This document shows positions 33,649-44,807 of a DNA stretch of 64,000 bases, piece by piece (the first letter of the stretch is position 1; each line of letters begins with the position of its first letter). The notes beneath the pieces are model-generated. The model was given only the letters and a program-made list of their open reading frames with translations, had not been told where the DNA came from and did not search any database. The stretch is from Coniochaeta sp. PMI_546. Its lineage: Eukaryota; Ascomycota; Sordariomycetes; Coniochaetales; Coniochaetaceae. Location: assembly GCA_021432605.1 (NCBI GenBank), contig MU271161.1, positions 372,001 to 436,000 of the forward strand, given 5' to 3'. A program made the translations under genes and the position numbers.

Positions 33649-35709
33649 ATGACCTCGACATCCTCATCCCTGGGCAAGTCCCCTTCAGCACAACCAACAA
33701 CGACCCACGCGCCCTCATCCAGCCAGTCTCCAGCACAATCCAGCTTCGACACGAACCGCCGTTCAAGCACCACCGGCCTCTCCATTCCTGGAGCACCTCG
33801 AAAGGGCCAAGCATCCCGTAAACAGCACCGACCACAGCGCCGGCCCGGCATGCCTCCTACCTCCTCATCGCGGGGCGGCAACCTCGACCAAGACGATGCC
33901 ATGGCCGAGCTACGCGCCGTGCGTAATCCTTCCTCGCGTCGGGGCCAGACCTCCATCACCCACCTGCTCAACTACGCCCTGCCTCCGCGACAGGTCTACA
34001 CATCCCACAACCACGGCCACAGCAGCTCGCGGTCATACCGCCGCAACCCGACGTGGAGCCATCCGGCTGATAAGGCGCGGTATGTGCACGCCAACTATCG
34101 CTTCGTCGTCAGCCCGGCGGGCAACTATGCCCTGCAGGCGAGCGAGCCGGACGAGCACCTCGATTGGGGCGATGTGCTACAGGTACTTGCCAGTGCCGAG
34201 TCTCAGCAGACGGCATGCCCGATCTGCCTTGGCGAGCCGGTCGCGCCGAGGATGGCGAAGTGCGGGCACATCTTCTGCCTACCATGTCTTATCCGATTTA
34301 TGAACTCCCACGCAGACAACGAGGGTCCTGGTCACGGTCATGGCGGAGGACAAGAGAAGAAGCAGAATAGGTGGAGGAAATGCCCCATATGCGACGACAC
34401 GGTGTACATGTCGGATGCTCGGCCGGTGCGGTTCTACGCCGGACAGGAGAGTCCGTTGCCGCGGCCGGGCGATGACGTAGTGCTCAGGCTGATGGCGCGG
34501 AATGCGAAGAGCACGCTCGCCTTGCCGAGGGAGGGAGGCGGTGGAGAGGTGCTGGGCGCCGTAGATGACGTGCCGTGGCATTTTGCGGTAAATGTGCTGG
34601 ATTATGCGAGGATCATGAAGGGAACAGGGGCATACATGGAAGAGCAATATGATCGCGAAATAGAGGAACTTCTCACGCAGGAGAAGGAGGACGAGTTACT
34701 CTTCCACCAAGACAACGAGTGGACGCAGCGAGCAATCAGGGCCGTCAACGCGGCGAAAGAGAAGGTTAAAGGACTCGGCGACCTCGCTCTCGCCGGATCT
34801 ACCGCTGCTGCTGCGACGCCATCCACATCACAGCCACGACCGCAAGGCGACCACGACTTCTACTTCTACACCTCTCCGCCCCACCTATACCTCTCTCCCC
34901 TCGACATCCGCATCCTCAAGACACACTTTGGCTCATTCTCCGCCTTCCCGAGCACCCTGCTTCCGCGCGTGGAGCACATATCCACCGGCCATGCGGTCGA
35001 CGACGCGGTGCGCAAACGAGCCAAATACCTCGGCCACCTACCCCAGGGCTGCCTGATCAACTTCCTCGAGTGCGACTGGACCGACATCGTCCCCGCCGAG
35101 ATCCTCGGGACCTTCGCTGAGGAGATCGAGCGCCGCCGCCGCCGCAACCGCGACAAGGCCGCCCAGGAGGAGCGCGAGCGGCTCCAGGCCGAGCGCATCG
35201 AGGCCGCTGCCATTCGGGACAGTAGACGGGGTGTCATACGCCACTCGCGCGAGGACGAGGAAGACGCCATGACGCTGCGTTTTGGTGGTGGTGGTGGTGG
35301 TGGCGGTGACCGAGTCGATCTGGAGCACGACTTCTTGCCCCTCGGCAGCGCGGCTAGTACCACGCCGCCGAATCCGAGGAACGGGTTTGCGCAGCTGGCT
35401 GATGTGAGTACCAGCCCGTCTGCGGCGAGGACGGTGTGGGGTACGCCCGCTATCGTCGGCGAGGGGTTGGAGGGGGAGCCGGTCCGGCGGAGGAACGTCG
35501 ATGACGGGTGGTTGAAGGACGACGAGGTGCTGCAGACGCTGGGGGATGCGGATCTGGCGGTGCAGATGGAGGCGTTGGGGGTTGCTGACGAGCCGGCTGC
35601 CGCGAGCGGAGGTACTGGGACGAGCACGCCTCTTGGGGGCGGTGGGAAGGGGAGGAAGAAGAAGCAGAAGATCACGCTTATGAGTACCGGCGGAAGGAGG
35701 GGGAATTGA
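33649..35709 (+). CDS. MAG2: RING E3 ubiquitin ligase, Mag2/RNF10 family
   Basis: Single-exon gene for 686 residues. ATG 33649 is the first ATG in frame (MTSTSSSLGK). The N-terminus is Ser/Arg-rich and disordered. Family-specific sequence precedes the RING: DKARYVHANYRFVVSP and LDWGDVLQVL. The RING (residues about 190-250) has CPICLGEP, CGHIFCLPCLIRF and KCPICDDTVY, interrupted by a Gly/His-rich insert. The conserved RPVRFY and a long helical region follow, then YLSPLDIRILKTHFGSF and FLECDWTDIVP, typical of this family. From family knowledge, yeast Mag2 and human RNF10 ubiquitylate 40S ribosomal proteins near the mRNA entry and act in ribosome quality control. The C-terminus is Lys-rich (GRKKKQKITLM). 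Confidence 0.93.
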   Translation: MTSTSSSLGKSPSAQPTTTHAPSSSQSPAQSSFDTNRRSSTTGLSIPGAPRKGQASRKQHRPQRRPGMPPTSSSRGGNLDQDDAMAELRAVRNPSSRRGQTSITHLLNYALPPRQVYTSHNHGHSSSRSYRRNPTWSHPADKARYVHANYRFVVSPAGNYALQASEPDEHLDWGDVLQVLASAESQQTACPICLGEPVAPRMAKCGHIFCLPCLIRFMNSHADNEGPGHGHGGGQEKKQNRWRKCPICDDTVYMSDARPVRFYAGQESPLPRPGDDVVLRLMARNAKSTLALPREGGGGEVLGAVDDVPWHFAVNVLDYARIMKGTGAYMEEQYDREIEELLTQEKEDELLFHQDNEWTQRAIRAVNAAKEKVKGLGDLALAGSTAAAATPSTSQPRPQGDHDFYFYTSPPHLYLSPLDIRILKTHFGSFSAFPSTLLPRVEHISTGHAVDDAVRKRAKYLGHLPQGCLINFLECDWTDIVPAEILGTFAEEIERRRRRNRDKAAQEERERLQAERIEAAAIRDSRRGVIRHSREDEEDAMTLRFGGGGGGGGDRVDLEHDFLPLGSAASTTPPNPRNGFAQLADVSTSPSAARTVWGTPAIVGEGLEGEPVRRRNVDDGWLKDDEVLQTLGDADLAVQMEALGVADEPAAASGGTGTSTPLGGGGKGRKKKQKITLMSTGGRRGN

Positions 35710-36190
35710 GTCCTAGAATGGATGGGTTCATGCGGGTTCCGTTTGAGATAGCTTAGATGCCGGCTGCTCAAAGTAGGAGCGTATCCCCTTGTGAGCGTCC
35801 TGGCGGATGAGTAGTTGAACAAGTCAAGAGCTCACAAGACAGCACGTAAGGGAGAAGCTGTGACTGCCGGAGTCTAGGTGGAAGCGTCTACAACAATCTG
35901 GCTTTCTGAATTTGGTTGCATACTGTTATTAGGGGATCCAGCATCTTGTAGTTCATCCAAGAAGACATATATGCAATATCTTATACCCACACGAGCAATC
36001 GAGTTGAGGTGAGTATAGATAGGCTGGTATAGGGTAGACTCTCAATTAAACAAGCTCGGACCACTTAAGCTGCCCCTCCATTTTCGCGTCTGCCCAACCC
36101 GCACAGACGCGTCTCGATATATTGACAAACTTCCAGTCTCCGCCCTGAAACCTACCTCATAGTTGAAGCCGGTCTTCAAATGTGACAATA
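35710..36190. promoter_or_regulatory. Intergenic region upstream of gamma-tubulin
   Basis: 481 bases between two plus-strand genes, containing the 3' UTR of the ligase gene and the promoter of gamma-tubulin. No motif assigned. Confidence 0.5.
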
Positions 36191-37845
36191 ATGCCTAGGT
36201 TCGTCTGATGTATGTCTTCGGATACGGTTGTGATGGCACACTAACTACTATGCAACAGAGAAATCATAACCATCCAAGCCGGCCAGTGCGGCAACAGCAG
36301 TGAGTCCATACCCTCCCCTCTTAACAAACCCCCCTCCCTTCCATCCTCGCCGAGTTCCTGACATTAGAGTAAAAAAGTCGGCAGCCAATTCTGGCAACAG
36401 CTCTGCCAAGAGCACGGCATCAACCAGGATGGCAACCTCGAGGACTTTGCGACCGAGGGCGGCGACCGCAAGGACGTCTTCTACTACCAGAGCGACGACA
36501 CGCGGTACATACCGCGGGCGATCCTGATCGACCTCGAGCCGCGCGTCATCAACGGCATCCAGACGGGGCCCTACAAGAACATCTACAACCCGGAGAACTT
36601 CTACGTCGGCGCCAACGGCGTGGGCGCGGCCAACAACTGGGGCGACGGCTACCAGACCGGCGAGACGGTGCACGAGGACATAATGGAGATGATCGACCGC
36701 GAGGCGGACGGCAGCGACTCGCTCGAGGGCTTCATGATGCTGCACTCCATCGCGGGCGGGACGGGGAGCGGGCTGGGGAGTTTCCTGCTGGAGAGGCTGA
36801 ACGACCGGTTCCCCAAGAAGATCATCCAGACCTACAGCGTGTTCCCCGACACCACGAGCGGGGGCGACGTGGTGGTGCACCCCTACAACAGCCTGCTATC
36901 GATGCGGCGGCTGACGCAGAACGCGGACAGCGTCGTGGTGCTCGACAACGGGGCCCTGAGCCACATCGCCGCCGACAGGCTGCACGTCCAGGAGCCGAGC
37001 TTCCAGCAGACCAACCAGCTGGTGTCGACGGTCATGAGCGCCAGCACCACGACGCTGAGGTACCCGGGTTACATGCACAACGACCTGGTGTCCATCCTGG
37101 CGGGTCTGATACCGACTCCCAGGTGCCACTTCCTGATGACGAGCTACACGCCCTTCACGGGGGACCAGGTGGAGCAGGCCAAGACGGTGCGCAAGACGAC
37201 GGTGCTGGACGTCATGAGGCGGCTGCTGCAGCCCAAGAACAGGATGGTGTCGACGGTTCCCGGCAAGAAGAGCTGCTACATCAGCATCCTCAACGTGATA
37301 CAGGGCGAGGTGGACCCGACGGACGTGCACAAGAGCCTGCTGCGGATACGGGAGCGGAGGCTGGCGAGCTTCATCCCCTGGGGCCCGGCGAGCATCCAGG
37401 TCGCGCTGACGAAGAGGAGCCCTTACATACCCATGAGCCATCGGGTTAGCGGGCTTATGCTGGCGAATCATACTAGTATTGCTACGGTAGGTGCCAACCT
37501 CTCCCTCATCCTTTCTTTTTTTTCCCTTCTTCTTTCAACTTCTGGTTGCTGGGTTTTTTTTTGGAAGTGGTGTTTTGCTAATGTGTGCATGTATGTGTTG
37601 TGTCGAAACAGCTCTTCAAGAGGATAGTGAGGCTGTACGACGGCATGCGGAAGCGCAACGCGTTCCTCGAGTCGTACAAGAAGACGGCACCCTTCTCGGA
37701 GAACCTGGACGAGTTCGACGAGTCGCGGGAGGTGGTGACGGACCTGATTGCCGAGTACGAGGCTGCTGAGAACTCGGACTATCTGAATCCTGACACGGGG
37801 GATAAGGGCGGCACGTCTGCCGAGACGGATAAGAGGATGGGTTAG
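36191..37845 (+). CDS. TUB4: Gamma-tubulin
   Basis: Nucleates microtubules at spindle pole bodies as part of the gamma-tubulin complex; known as mipA in Aspergillus. Four exons: 36191..36198 (8 nt, ATGCCTAG), 36259..36299, 36378..37486, 37612..37845; 463 residues. After splicing the N-terminus reads [20 protein letters not shown]. The tubulin GTP-binding signature GGTGSGLGS is present, as are gamma-specific segments such as [39 protein letters not shown] and [15 protein letters not shown]. The last intron (37487..37611) has long T runs. The C-terminus ends in an acidic then Gly/Thr/Lys-rich tail rather than the Glu-rich tail of alpha/beta-tubulin. Confidence 0.98.
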
Positions 37846-38387
37846 AGAATTCTAGGGGGAGTGAGGGGGGGTGTGTGTGGATGGGAGTTGGCGTGTCATG
37901 ATATCCGGGCTTGCAACGACTATTTTCTTTTTCAGGGGACATTAGGTGTATGTCAGGCGTTAGGAGGTGTAGGTTCAGGTCTACTTCTGGTTGTTGGAAG
38001 TAGGGAATTAGAACAATGTCACGAACGCTTTATCCATTCGCCTATATTCCGAGCTACCACTTTGGTCTGGGCAAAGACTACGTGTTTCTTTGTTGATTTA
38101 TACCAAGGCACGCGTCTTATCTGCGTATGTTGAAGTCGTCGCGATGATGTAACTTGACGAGTTAAGTTAAGGTACCGATAAGAGACGGGCGGCCGCGATC
38201 GCCCAGCGAAGCTCCACCGACACCACTCGTTGGTCAATAAATTGTGTCGTCAATTATAGCTTATGAAAGTGTCTAGGTGCATGAAATATAACATTTTGTT
38301 TTTTTGTTATCAGTAGAACGTAGAACATCTAGAGTTACAGAGAATCACACCTCTGAACCTACCTTAGACTCCACGGTACCTCCAGAG
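37846..38387. promoter_or_regulatory. Intergenic region upstream of the amidohydrolase gene
   Basis: 542 bases holding the gamma-tubulin 3' UTR and the promoter of the next plus-strand gene. A GGTACC element lies at 38171..38176 and another at 38375..38380 just before the start codon. No gene supported. Confidence 0.5.
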
Positions 38388-40262
38388 ATGGCACACCCGC
38401 CACTCGTGAGGTGGGGTCTCGTCCTCCCACTCGCCGCGGTCGCACTCGCCTTCTACCTCGGCCTCGACGACCAGGTCCAGTCCATCATCTCCTCTCTGTC
38501 GCCGTCGCTACGCCAGACATACTGCTACCGAGGAGTAAAGACGCCCGCCTGGCTGGAGACGCCCTCGGCGAACTGCTTCACCGTCCAGGACGGCAAGTTC
38601 TTCGAGGTCTCTAGCAGAGCGGACGCGAACCAGGTGAATGTGCAGGAGGGCTTCGCGTACCCTGGTCTGTGGGATGGACACGGCCATCTGCTGCAGTATG
38701 GCGAGTTCTTGCACTCGGTCGACCTGTTTGGGTCGGGGTCGTTTGGTGAGGTGACGAGGCGGTTGCTGGGTTATCTGGACGGGAATCCGGGTGTGGGAGG
38801 GAAGGATGAGTGGATCAGGGGTATTGGGTGGGATCAGATGGCGCTGGGTGGGATGCCAACTGCGGTATGTTAATTTTTCTCGCTCTTTGAGACACTACGT
38901 CGCTTGAGGGAGAGGATAGGGCATGCTCAGGGTGCTAATGGGCGGAACAGGATATGCTGGAGTCGGATCCGCGTCTACAAGGTCTCTACATCATGCTCGA
39001 CCGGGTGGACGTGCATTGCATCTGGGTGTCAAAGGCCGTGCTGGCGCTGCTGCCGGAAGACATAGCGGATGTCCCAGGTGGCGAGATTGTCCGTCAGCCT
39101 GGCATGGGTGTCTTCTGCGATAACGCCATGGACGTCGTGATGGCCGTGTGGCCGCGGCCCGGGCCAGAAAAGAAGAAAGAGTTTGTCAGGTCGGCCATGA
39201 AGGACCTCCACAGTGTCGGCCTCGTCGGCATGCATGACGCGGGTGTTGTGCCTGAGGACTTGAAGCTGTACGAATCGATGGCTACTTCGGAGGAGGATGG
39301 CTGGACGCTCAGGGTCTATGCTATGATTGAGTGCAAGGAGCGGAACACGTTCTGCCCTGACGATGTGCGCAAGGTCGAACTTGACAACGGCCTGCTGTCC
39401 ATCCGCAGCGTCAAGCTATTTGCCGGTACGTCATTTCCACATACAAATCATGTATAACGTGCGCTCACATCAGCCAGACGGCGCCCTGGGCTCCTGGGGC
39501 AGCGCCATGATCGAGCCATACTCGGACAGGCCAGACACAACCGGCTCCCTCCTCGTCAACGCCAGCACCCTGACCTCTCTCACCCGGTCCTGGGCCGCAG
39601 CGGGATACCAGGTCAACATCCACGCGATAGGCGACCTAGCGAACCGCCTCGCCATCGACGCGATGGAGGCCGCGCTCAAAGACCGCTGCCCGGAAGACTT
39701 GCTGCTACCCTGCCAGGTCGCCTCACACCGCTTCCGCATCGAGCACGCGCAGATCATCCACCCGGACGACCAGGCGCGCATGTTCGAGCTGGGCATCATC
39801 CCCTCCATCCAGCCCACGCACGCCACGAGCGACAGCGCCTACGCCGGCCTGCGGCTGGGCGAGGACAGGGTCCGGACCGAAGCGTACCGCATGCGCTCCG
39901 TCTGGGGCCTGGGGCCGGTGCTGGGCAGCGACTTCCCCGTCGAGCCGGCGGATCCGTTCGCGGGCATCTACGCGGCTGTCACGAGGAGGAGGCCGGATAC
40001 TGGGGTTGCGGGGCCGCCGGGGAGTGGCGAGGGTTGGTGCGTTGATGAGGCGCTCGACTTGGAGCAGGCGCTGCACGGGTTTACGGTTGGGCCGGCGAGG
40101 GGCGCGTTTCTGGAGGAGGTGGCTGGGAGGATTGAGAGAGGTATGTGGGCGGATTGGATCGTGCTGGATCAGAGGCTGGAGGATCTGAGTATCGATGAGG
40201 TTAGGAGGGTGAAGGTACGGGAGACGTGGGTTGGTGGACGGAGGGTGTTTAAGAGGGAGTGA
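38388..40262 (+). CDS. Membrane-anchored metal-dependent amidohydrolase (YtcJ-like, Amidohydro_3)
   Basis: Three exons: 38388..38864, 38951..39425, 39478..40262; 578 residues from ATG 38388. Residues about 8-27 (WGLVLPLAAVALAFYLGL) form a signal anchor, so the catalytic part probably faces the secretory lumen or outside. Metal ligands expected for the family are visible: DGHGH (His about 98 and 100), the Lys of KLFADGALGSWGSA, HAIGD, the His of RIEHAQI, and the Asp of GSDFPVEP. The second splice junction falls inside KLFADG, which supports the intron model. Related proteins hydrolyse N-acyl or formyl bonds, but substrates of fungal members are mostly unknown. No neighbouring gene suggests a pathway. 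Confidence 0.9.
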
Positions 40263-41545
40263 TCTTTATGTATGTCTGGGACATTTTGGGATAGGGTATT
40301 TAGAAAGATAGAACATCTAGCTTGATTTCACGGCAACGTTATGTTAACACATTATGATATATAGGATTTGATACAAGTAATGTTAGTATGATCTAGCATT
40401 GTTTGTATAATAGATACCTTACCTTTTGAACTGAGCCGAGACCACGAGCATTAGAGCTTCGATAGCTGCCCCGCATTGGCAGAAGTAATAAGTATGCGTC
40501 TTCAGCTCATCGACAGAGTCTTCCATTTCTCCCAAGCAAAAACATGACATGCTGATAACTCTTGGTATTACCTATACGTACTCACTGGTGACAAGATGAC
40601 GCGCAAGGGTCGACAAGCTATACGTGTAAAAGACCATCGTGGCTGAGATTGCGGCGCTAGAAGCTACAGTGATAGTGGGGGAGCTGCCCCGCATCCGGCA
40701 GGAGCTATCAGCGAGACAGGCCCGAGCTCCTTCCTCAGTCCCGGAGGTAGCTTTACTAAGGTACCTTATGTACTGTGGTAGAGAGAAGAAGGTTTCCTCC
40801 GTTCTCGTCTCGTCTCAACCGCCGGCATGCGAGTCCAAAGCATGTCGAAGCTGAGGTGAAATTCGAAGAGTGCAGAGACATCAGTCAGGACCAAGAAGGA
40901 ATGAATCGAGTGACTTTTGAGACCCGTGATGTGATAGGGCGATGTATCTTCAATTTGGCCGCTTGCGTAAGGGAAGTAAGTTGTGGTGGTAGCACCCGTA
41001 ACAACTGGTAACAGTAATAGGTACAGCTGCATCCTTGGAAGATCAATCATCAATGTCATCAGCAGGACCCACAGCTATGACGCTGCTCCTTTAGCGCCTA
41101 CTGATTATCCCGCTAAAGCCTCCCCTAATTTTACGACCGGTCCAGCCAGCCTTCGCATTTCTTCTTGCAGCTTCGCGCGACCGAGCAGACCAGATTAACA
41201 TCACCATATATCTCTTCACCTCTGAAGTCACCGATAATTAGACCTATTCTACCGTTGACCGTTGCTCTGAGTTGCTAAACAATCTATCAGAGATATTTCT
41301 CTTGCGATTTTATAGCATCATTGGTCGACTAACCTGCTTCCTGCGCATATCGCATCATCGTTATCTTCGCTCGCGACGGCCAGCAATCGAGCCGATTCCT
41401 CGACAGATCCGCCGCATCCAGCATCCCGAATTCTAATTCTCTTTTTCCCCCGCCAGTTTCCTCGCCCTCCTGTGCCGCCAACAGCGCGCAGCCTTTGAAT
41501 ATCACATCTCTCCGAAAAACCTCATTTCTGCGACAGGCGACGACA
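40263..41545. promoter_or_regulatory. Intergenic region upstream of the CBM48 gene
   Basis: 1.3 kb between two plus-strand genes. It contains the perfect 12-bp palindrome TAAGGTACCTTA at 40757..40768 and a CT-rich leader before 41546. No gene supported. Confidence 0.5.
40757..40768. repeat. 12-bp perfect palindrome TAAGGTACCTTA
   Basis: Self-complementary site in intergenic sequence. Related GGTACC-centred sequences recur in other non-coding parts of the window. Role unknown. Confidence 0.75.
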
Positions 41546-44500
41546 ATGGGCACATTTACCTTCAAATGGTCAGTCGCAATTCCTTTGGAGGCGGTGCAAT
41601 TGGAATGTTCAGAACGTCGCAAGAACCACCAAGAAGCTTGTCGCAAGGGCACCGGCGGGCAATGTCTTGCAATTTGGAGAAGCCGTCAATTCCTCCGTCT
41701 TGGAAGACTGTAGTCTGGGATCCCGGCCATGCCGCGTCCACGCGGTGTCTTACTCGAGCAACCATTGCGCCGCCTGAACTTGTCGCTCCGGCACCTCACC
41801 ATAGTTGACCTGGTTTACTGACTTTCGCAGGCCTCACGCGGCTGAGGAGGTGTACGTCACCGGCACCTTTGACAATTGGTCCAAGAGCGAAAAGCTCGAA
41901 AAGGTCGGCGATCACTTCGAGAAGACCGTCACCCTCCCAGAGACCGGCGACTCTATCTTCTACAAGGTTCGTTCCTTTCTCCTTTGCGTTTCATTCACTC
42001 GATGCATCCCCTCCTGGTGCCTCTGTCCGGTTGTAGCAGCTACGCGACGAGACACCCGGGCGACGACATGGTGACTTCGTGCGGCGGTGCCACAGAGGAC
42101 CAAAGCGCAGCGGGCCACTGTGACAGGCTGAGCTTTGGCCTGTGCAGCTTGACATCTGGCCGCAATTGCATGATGGCTCAGATGCTCAGTTCTGAAGCGG
42201 ATCTGTGGTCGCAATAAAGCTGGGGCATCGAGCCCGTGATCTTTTCACTAAGCGCCTTCTGGCATATCCCCTGGTCGCACCGGGGCCCATTGGTCACGTC
42301 TGTCGCTCCGCAGCGTCCAGGCAAAAGCTATGACGCAGCGAGGTGTCGCAGTCGCGGCCCTCTGGGACAATCAGTATGCAACATTCAAGCCCACCTCTAA
42401 GCGAGGAAGCGGTGAAGTCGAAATGCCTTCCTGTTGCGTGCATTGAAAGAAGCTCCAGCCAAGTGCATTGCATCTGAAGGCCTCTGGGATGACAGGGCAG
42501 AAACGCAGCGTGGCAGGATATGGAATCCTTCCAATGTTGCTTCCTCCAAAAGTTCAGTATGGGGTCGACATTCGCTCAGCACTCCTGCCAAACTTCTGGT
42601 TAGCGCAAGCAGGAGGAGATAGAGAATCCTGCGTCCGAGAAATTACGTCCATGCCTGATGTACCTGCGGTTTGACTCTGGAACCATATGCCGACTGGACT
42701 TAGGCATGCCTTCCAATGCCTTCCAAAAGCTACCTCAACCCCTGCACCGCACAAACTGGCTTGATGCTTCGTTTCCCCTCTTTTACGAACTGTTTTCTTG
42801 CTTCCCTCCAGTCTTCACCTTTTCTTCCCCTCTTTCTCTCTCTCCGATCTACTACCACGGTCAAATCATTGTCAGACTTGCTAACCATCCCACTTCCACC
42901 TGCAGTTCGTCGTCGACGGCAACTGGGTGACAGATCACACAGCCCCGATCGCAAAAGATCCAGAGGGAAACGACAACAATCTTCTTAAAGTTGAGAATAT
43001 CACAAAGGAAGCTCCTCCAATGGCCGCCGTCTTGAACACTGTCTCTCCGGAGTCCACCACTGCCGCACTGGCGGGCCAAGTCCCTCTCGAGCCGAAGCAC
43101 GATAGCCATGCAGCAGAGAAGAAGGACACTCCCGCAGAGGAGAAGAATGTAGCCGCCACGGGCCTTCCTGGAAGTTTCCCCGAGACCCCGGCAGGGGATC
43201 TGGATAAGCAGTTCTCGGTCAACCCCCTTCCTGCCACTGACTTCGCCGTCAATCCGGTCAAGCTTGAGGCTGGCGAGAAGGTTCCTCAAGACATTGCATC
43301 CAATGGCATCCACGACCATGTCACGCTCGACAAGGAATCCTACGAGAAGAGCGACCGCATTCCAGGCCTCACAGGCCTTACGGCGCCAACTGACTTGGCT
43401 CCAACCTCCATTGGTACCATAATTCCAGAGTCTAGTCTGCCAATCAGTTCGGGCGATGTTCTCACCAACAGCGCCGCCCCTCAGTCGTCTACCGCTGCCC
43501 TTGCCGCCAACGTGCCTCTCGAGTCACAAAAGGCTCCGGAAGTCGTTAAGCAGAGCCAAGTCAAGGCTGACGAGGAGGTCGGCTCCAGTGGCATGGAGAA
43601 GCTGGCTGGGGAGAAGCTTGAGGATAAGGCCGAGGTCGAGAACGAGCTGCTGAGCAAAGTCCCGGAAGCTCCTGCCACCGCCGAGGGCACCTCGGGCAAG
43701 GGTACCGAGAAGTCGGAGAACACGAAGTCGGCGGTCGAACACATAGCTGAGGGCGCGGGCGTTGCCGGTGTCGCCCTTGTGGCTGCTGGTCTGGCGGCGA
43801 AGGATGCTGTCGTCAAAGCAGCTAACTCAGAGACGGCCCAGTCTGCCGCACAACAAACGACAGACGCCACTGTGAATGCCAAGGATGCTGTCGCCGCGAC
43901 CACCACTTCTGCTGTCGAGAGCACCAAGGCGGCTGCCACAAATGTTGCTGCCCAGCTCCCCGAGCCCGTGAAGAACGTTCTCCCTGCTTCGGTGCAGGCT
44001 GCCATTCCCACGCCTGAGACGAAGGAGGAGCTCATTGAGAAGATCTCGCCCGAGGTGCCGGTCGAGGTGAAGGAATCGATTGTTGAGTCCGGACAAGGCC
44101 CCGAGGCGACTGTCAACACTGCGGCTGTCGAGCAGAAGAGCGCAGTCGAGTCCGAGCTCCTCAAGGAGGTCGAGACCACCAAGCCGATCGACGAGCAGCC
44201 CAAGCCAGCCGGCAACGTGCCCGAAGAAGTCAAGGAGTCCATCGCTGAGGCGGGCAAGGCCCCAGAGGCCGCCAGCAGCTCGGATGCAGTGAACAAGAAG
44301 TCTGCAGTAGAGTCAGAACTCCTGAAGGAGGTCGAGACCACCAAGGCAATCGACGAAAAGCCCGAGGACGGTTTCAAGCCATCCGGAGATTCCAAGGCAG
44401 AAGAGCCTGCACCGCCCCTCGATCTGCCTACTCCCCCAGCAGTCGTCCCCCTGGTCGCCACACCGGCACCAGCACCCGACGTGAAGACCGAGGCCCCGAC

Positions 44501-44807
44501 CGAGTTCCCGACCACAGTCACCAACGGCTCCGAGCCAACATCCCCCAAGCCAGCAGAGGGATCGGCTGCCGCCGTTCCCAAGGCGGTGGAGCCCCCCGCC
44601 GAGGCGGTCGACACCCCCGCCAAGTCGGAAGCCCCCAGCACCCCCGCCAAGACGGCCGCTGCGGCGCCCAGCAGTACCACTCCCGGGGGCAGCAGCAAGG
44701 GCGCCGGAGCCGACAGCCCGGCCACGGCCGAGAGGAAGAAGAAGAACAGGCTCAGCTCGTTCTTTGGCAAGATCAAGGAGAAGGTGGCGCACAAGGACAA
44801 GCCATAG
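41546..44807 (+). CDS. CBM48 (AMPK glycogen-binding type) protein with long disordered tail
   Basis: Three exons: 41546..41568, 41831..41966, 42906..44807; 686 residues. The start MGTFTFKW is completed across intron 1 (TG plus G). Residues about 1-80 form a carbohydrate-binding module of the AMPK-beta type: PHAAEEVYVTGTFDNWSKSE, GDSIFYK, FVVDGNWVTD. The remaining 600 residues are Ala/Pro/Glu/Lys/Ser-rich with internal repeats: a unit with VKESIxExGxxPEA and KSAVESELLKEVETTKxIDE occurs twice (about 44055..44355), and TAALAxxVPLE occurs twice. A short hydrophobic patch, GAGVAGVALVAAGLAAKDAV, lies mid-protein. The C-terminus RLSSFFGKIKEKV is basic and helical. Intron 2 is 939 bases, far longer than any other here. 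Glycogen or starch binding is inferred from the module; the tail's role is unknown. Confidence 0.87.

Noticed and set aside
34866-35822. A 318-codon open frame antisense to the Mag2/RNF10 gene
   Set aside because: It is Ser/Pro/Arg-rich without motifs and is opposite a clear RING protein.
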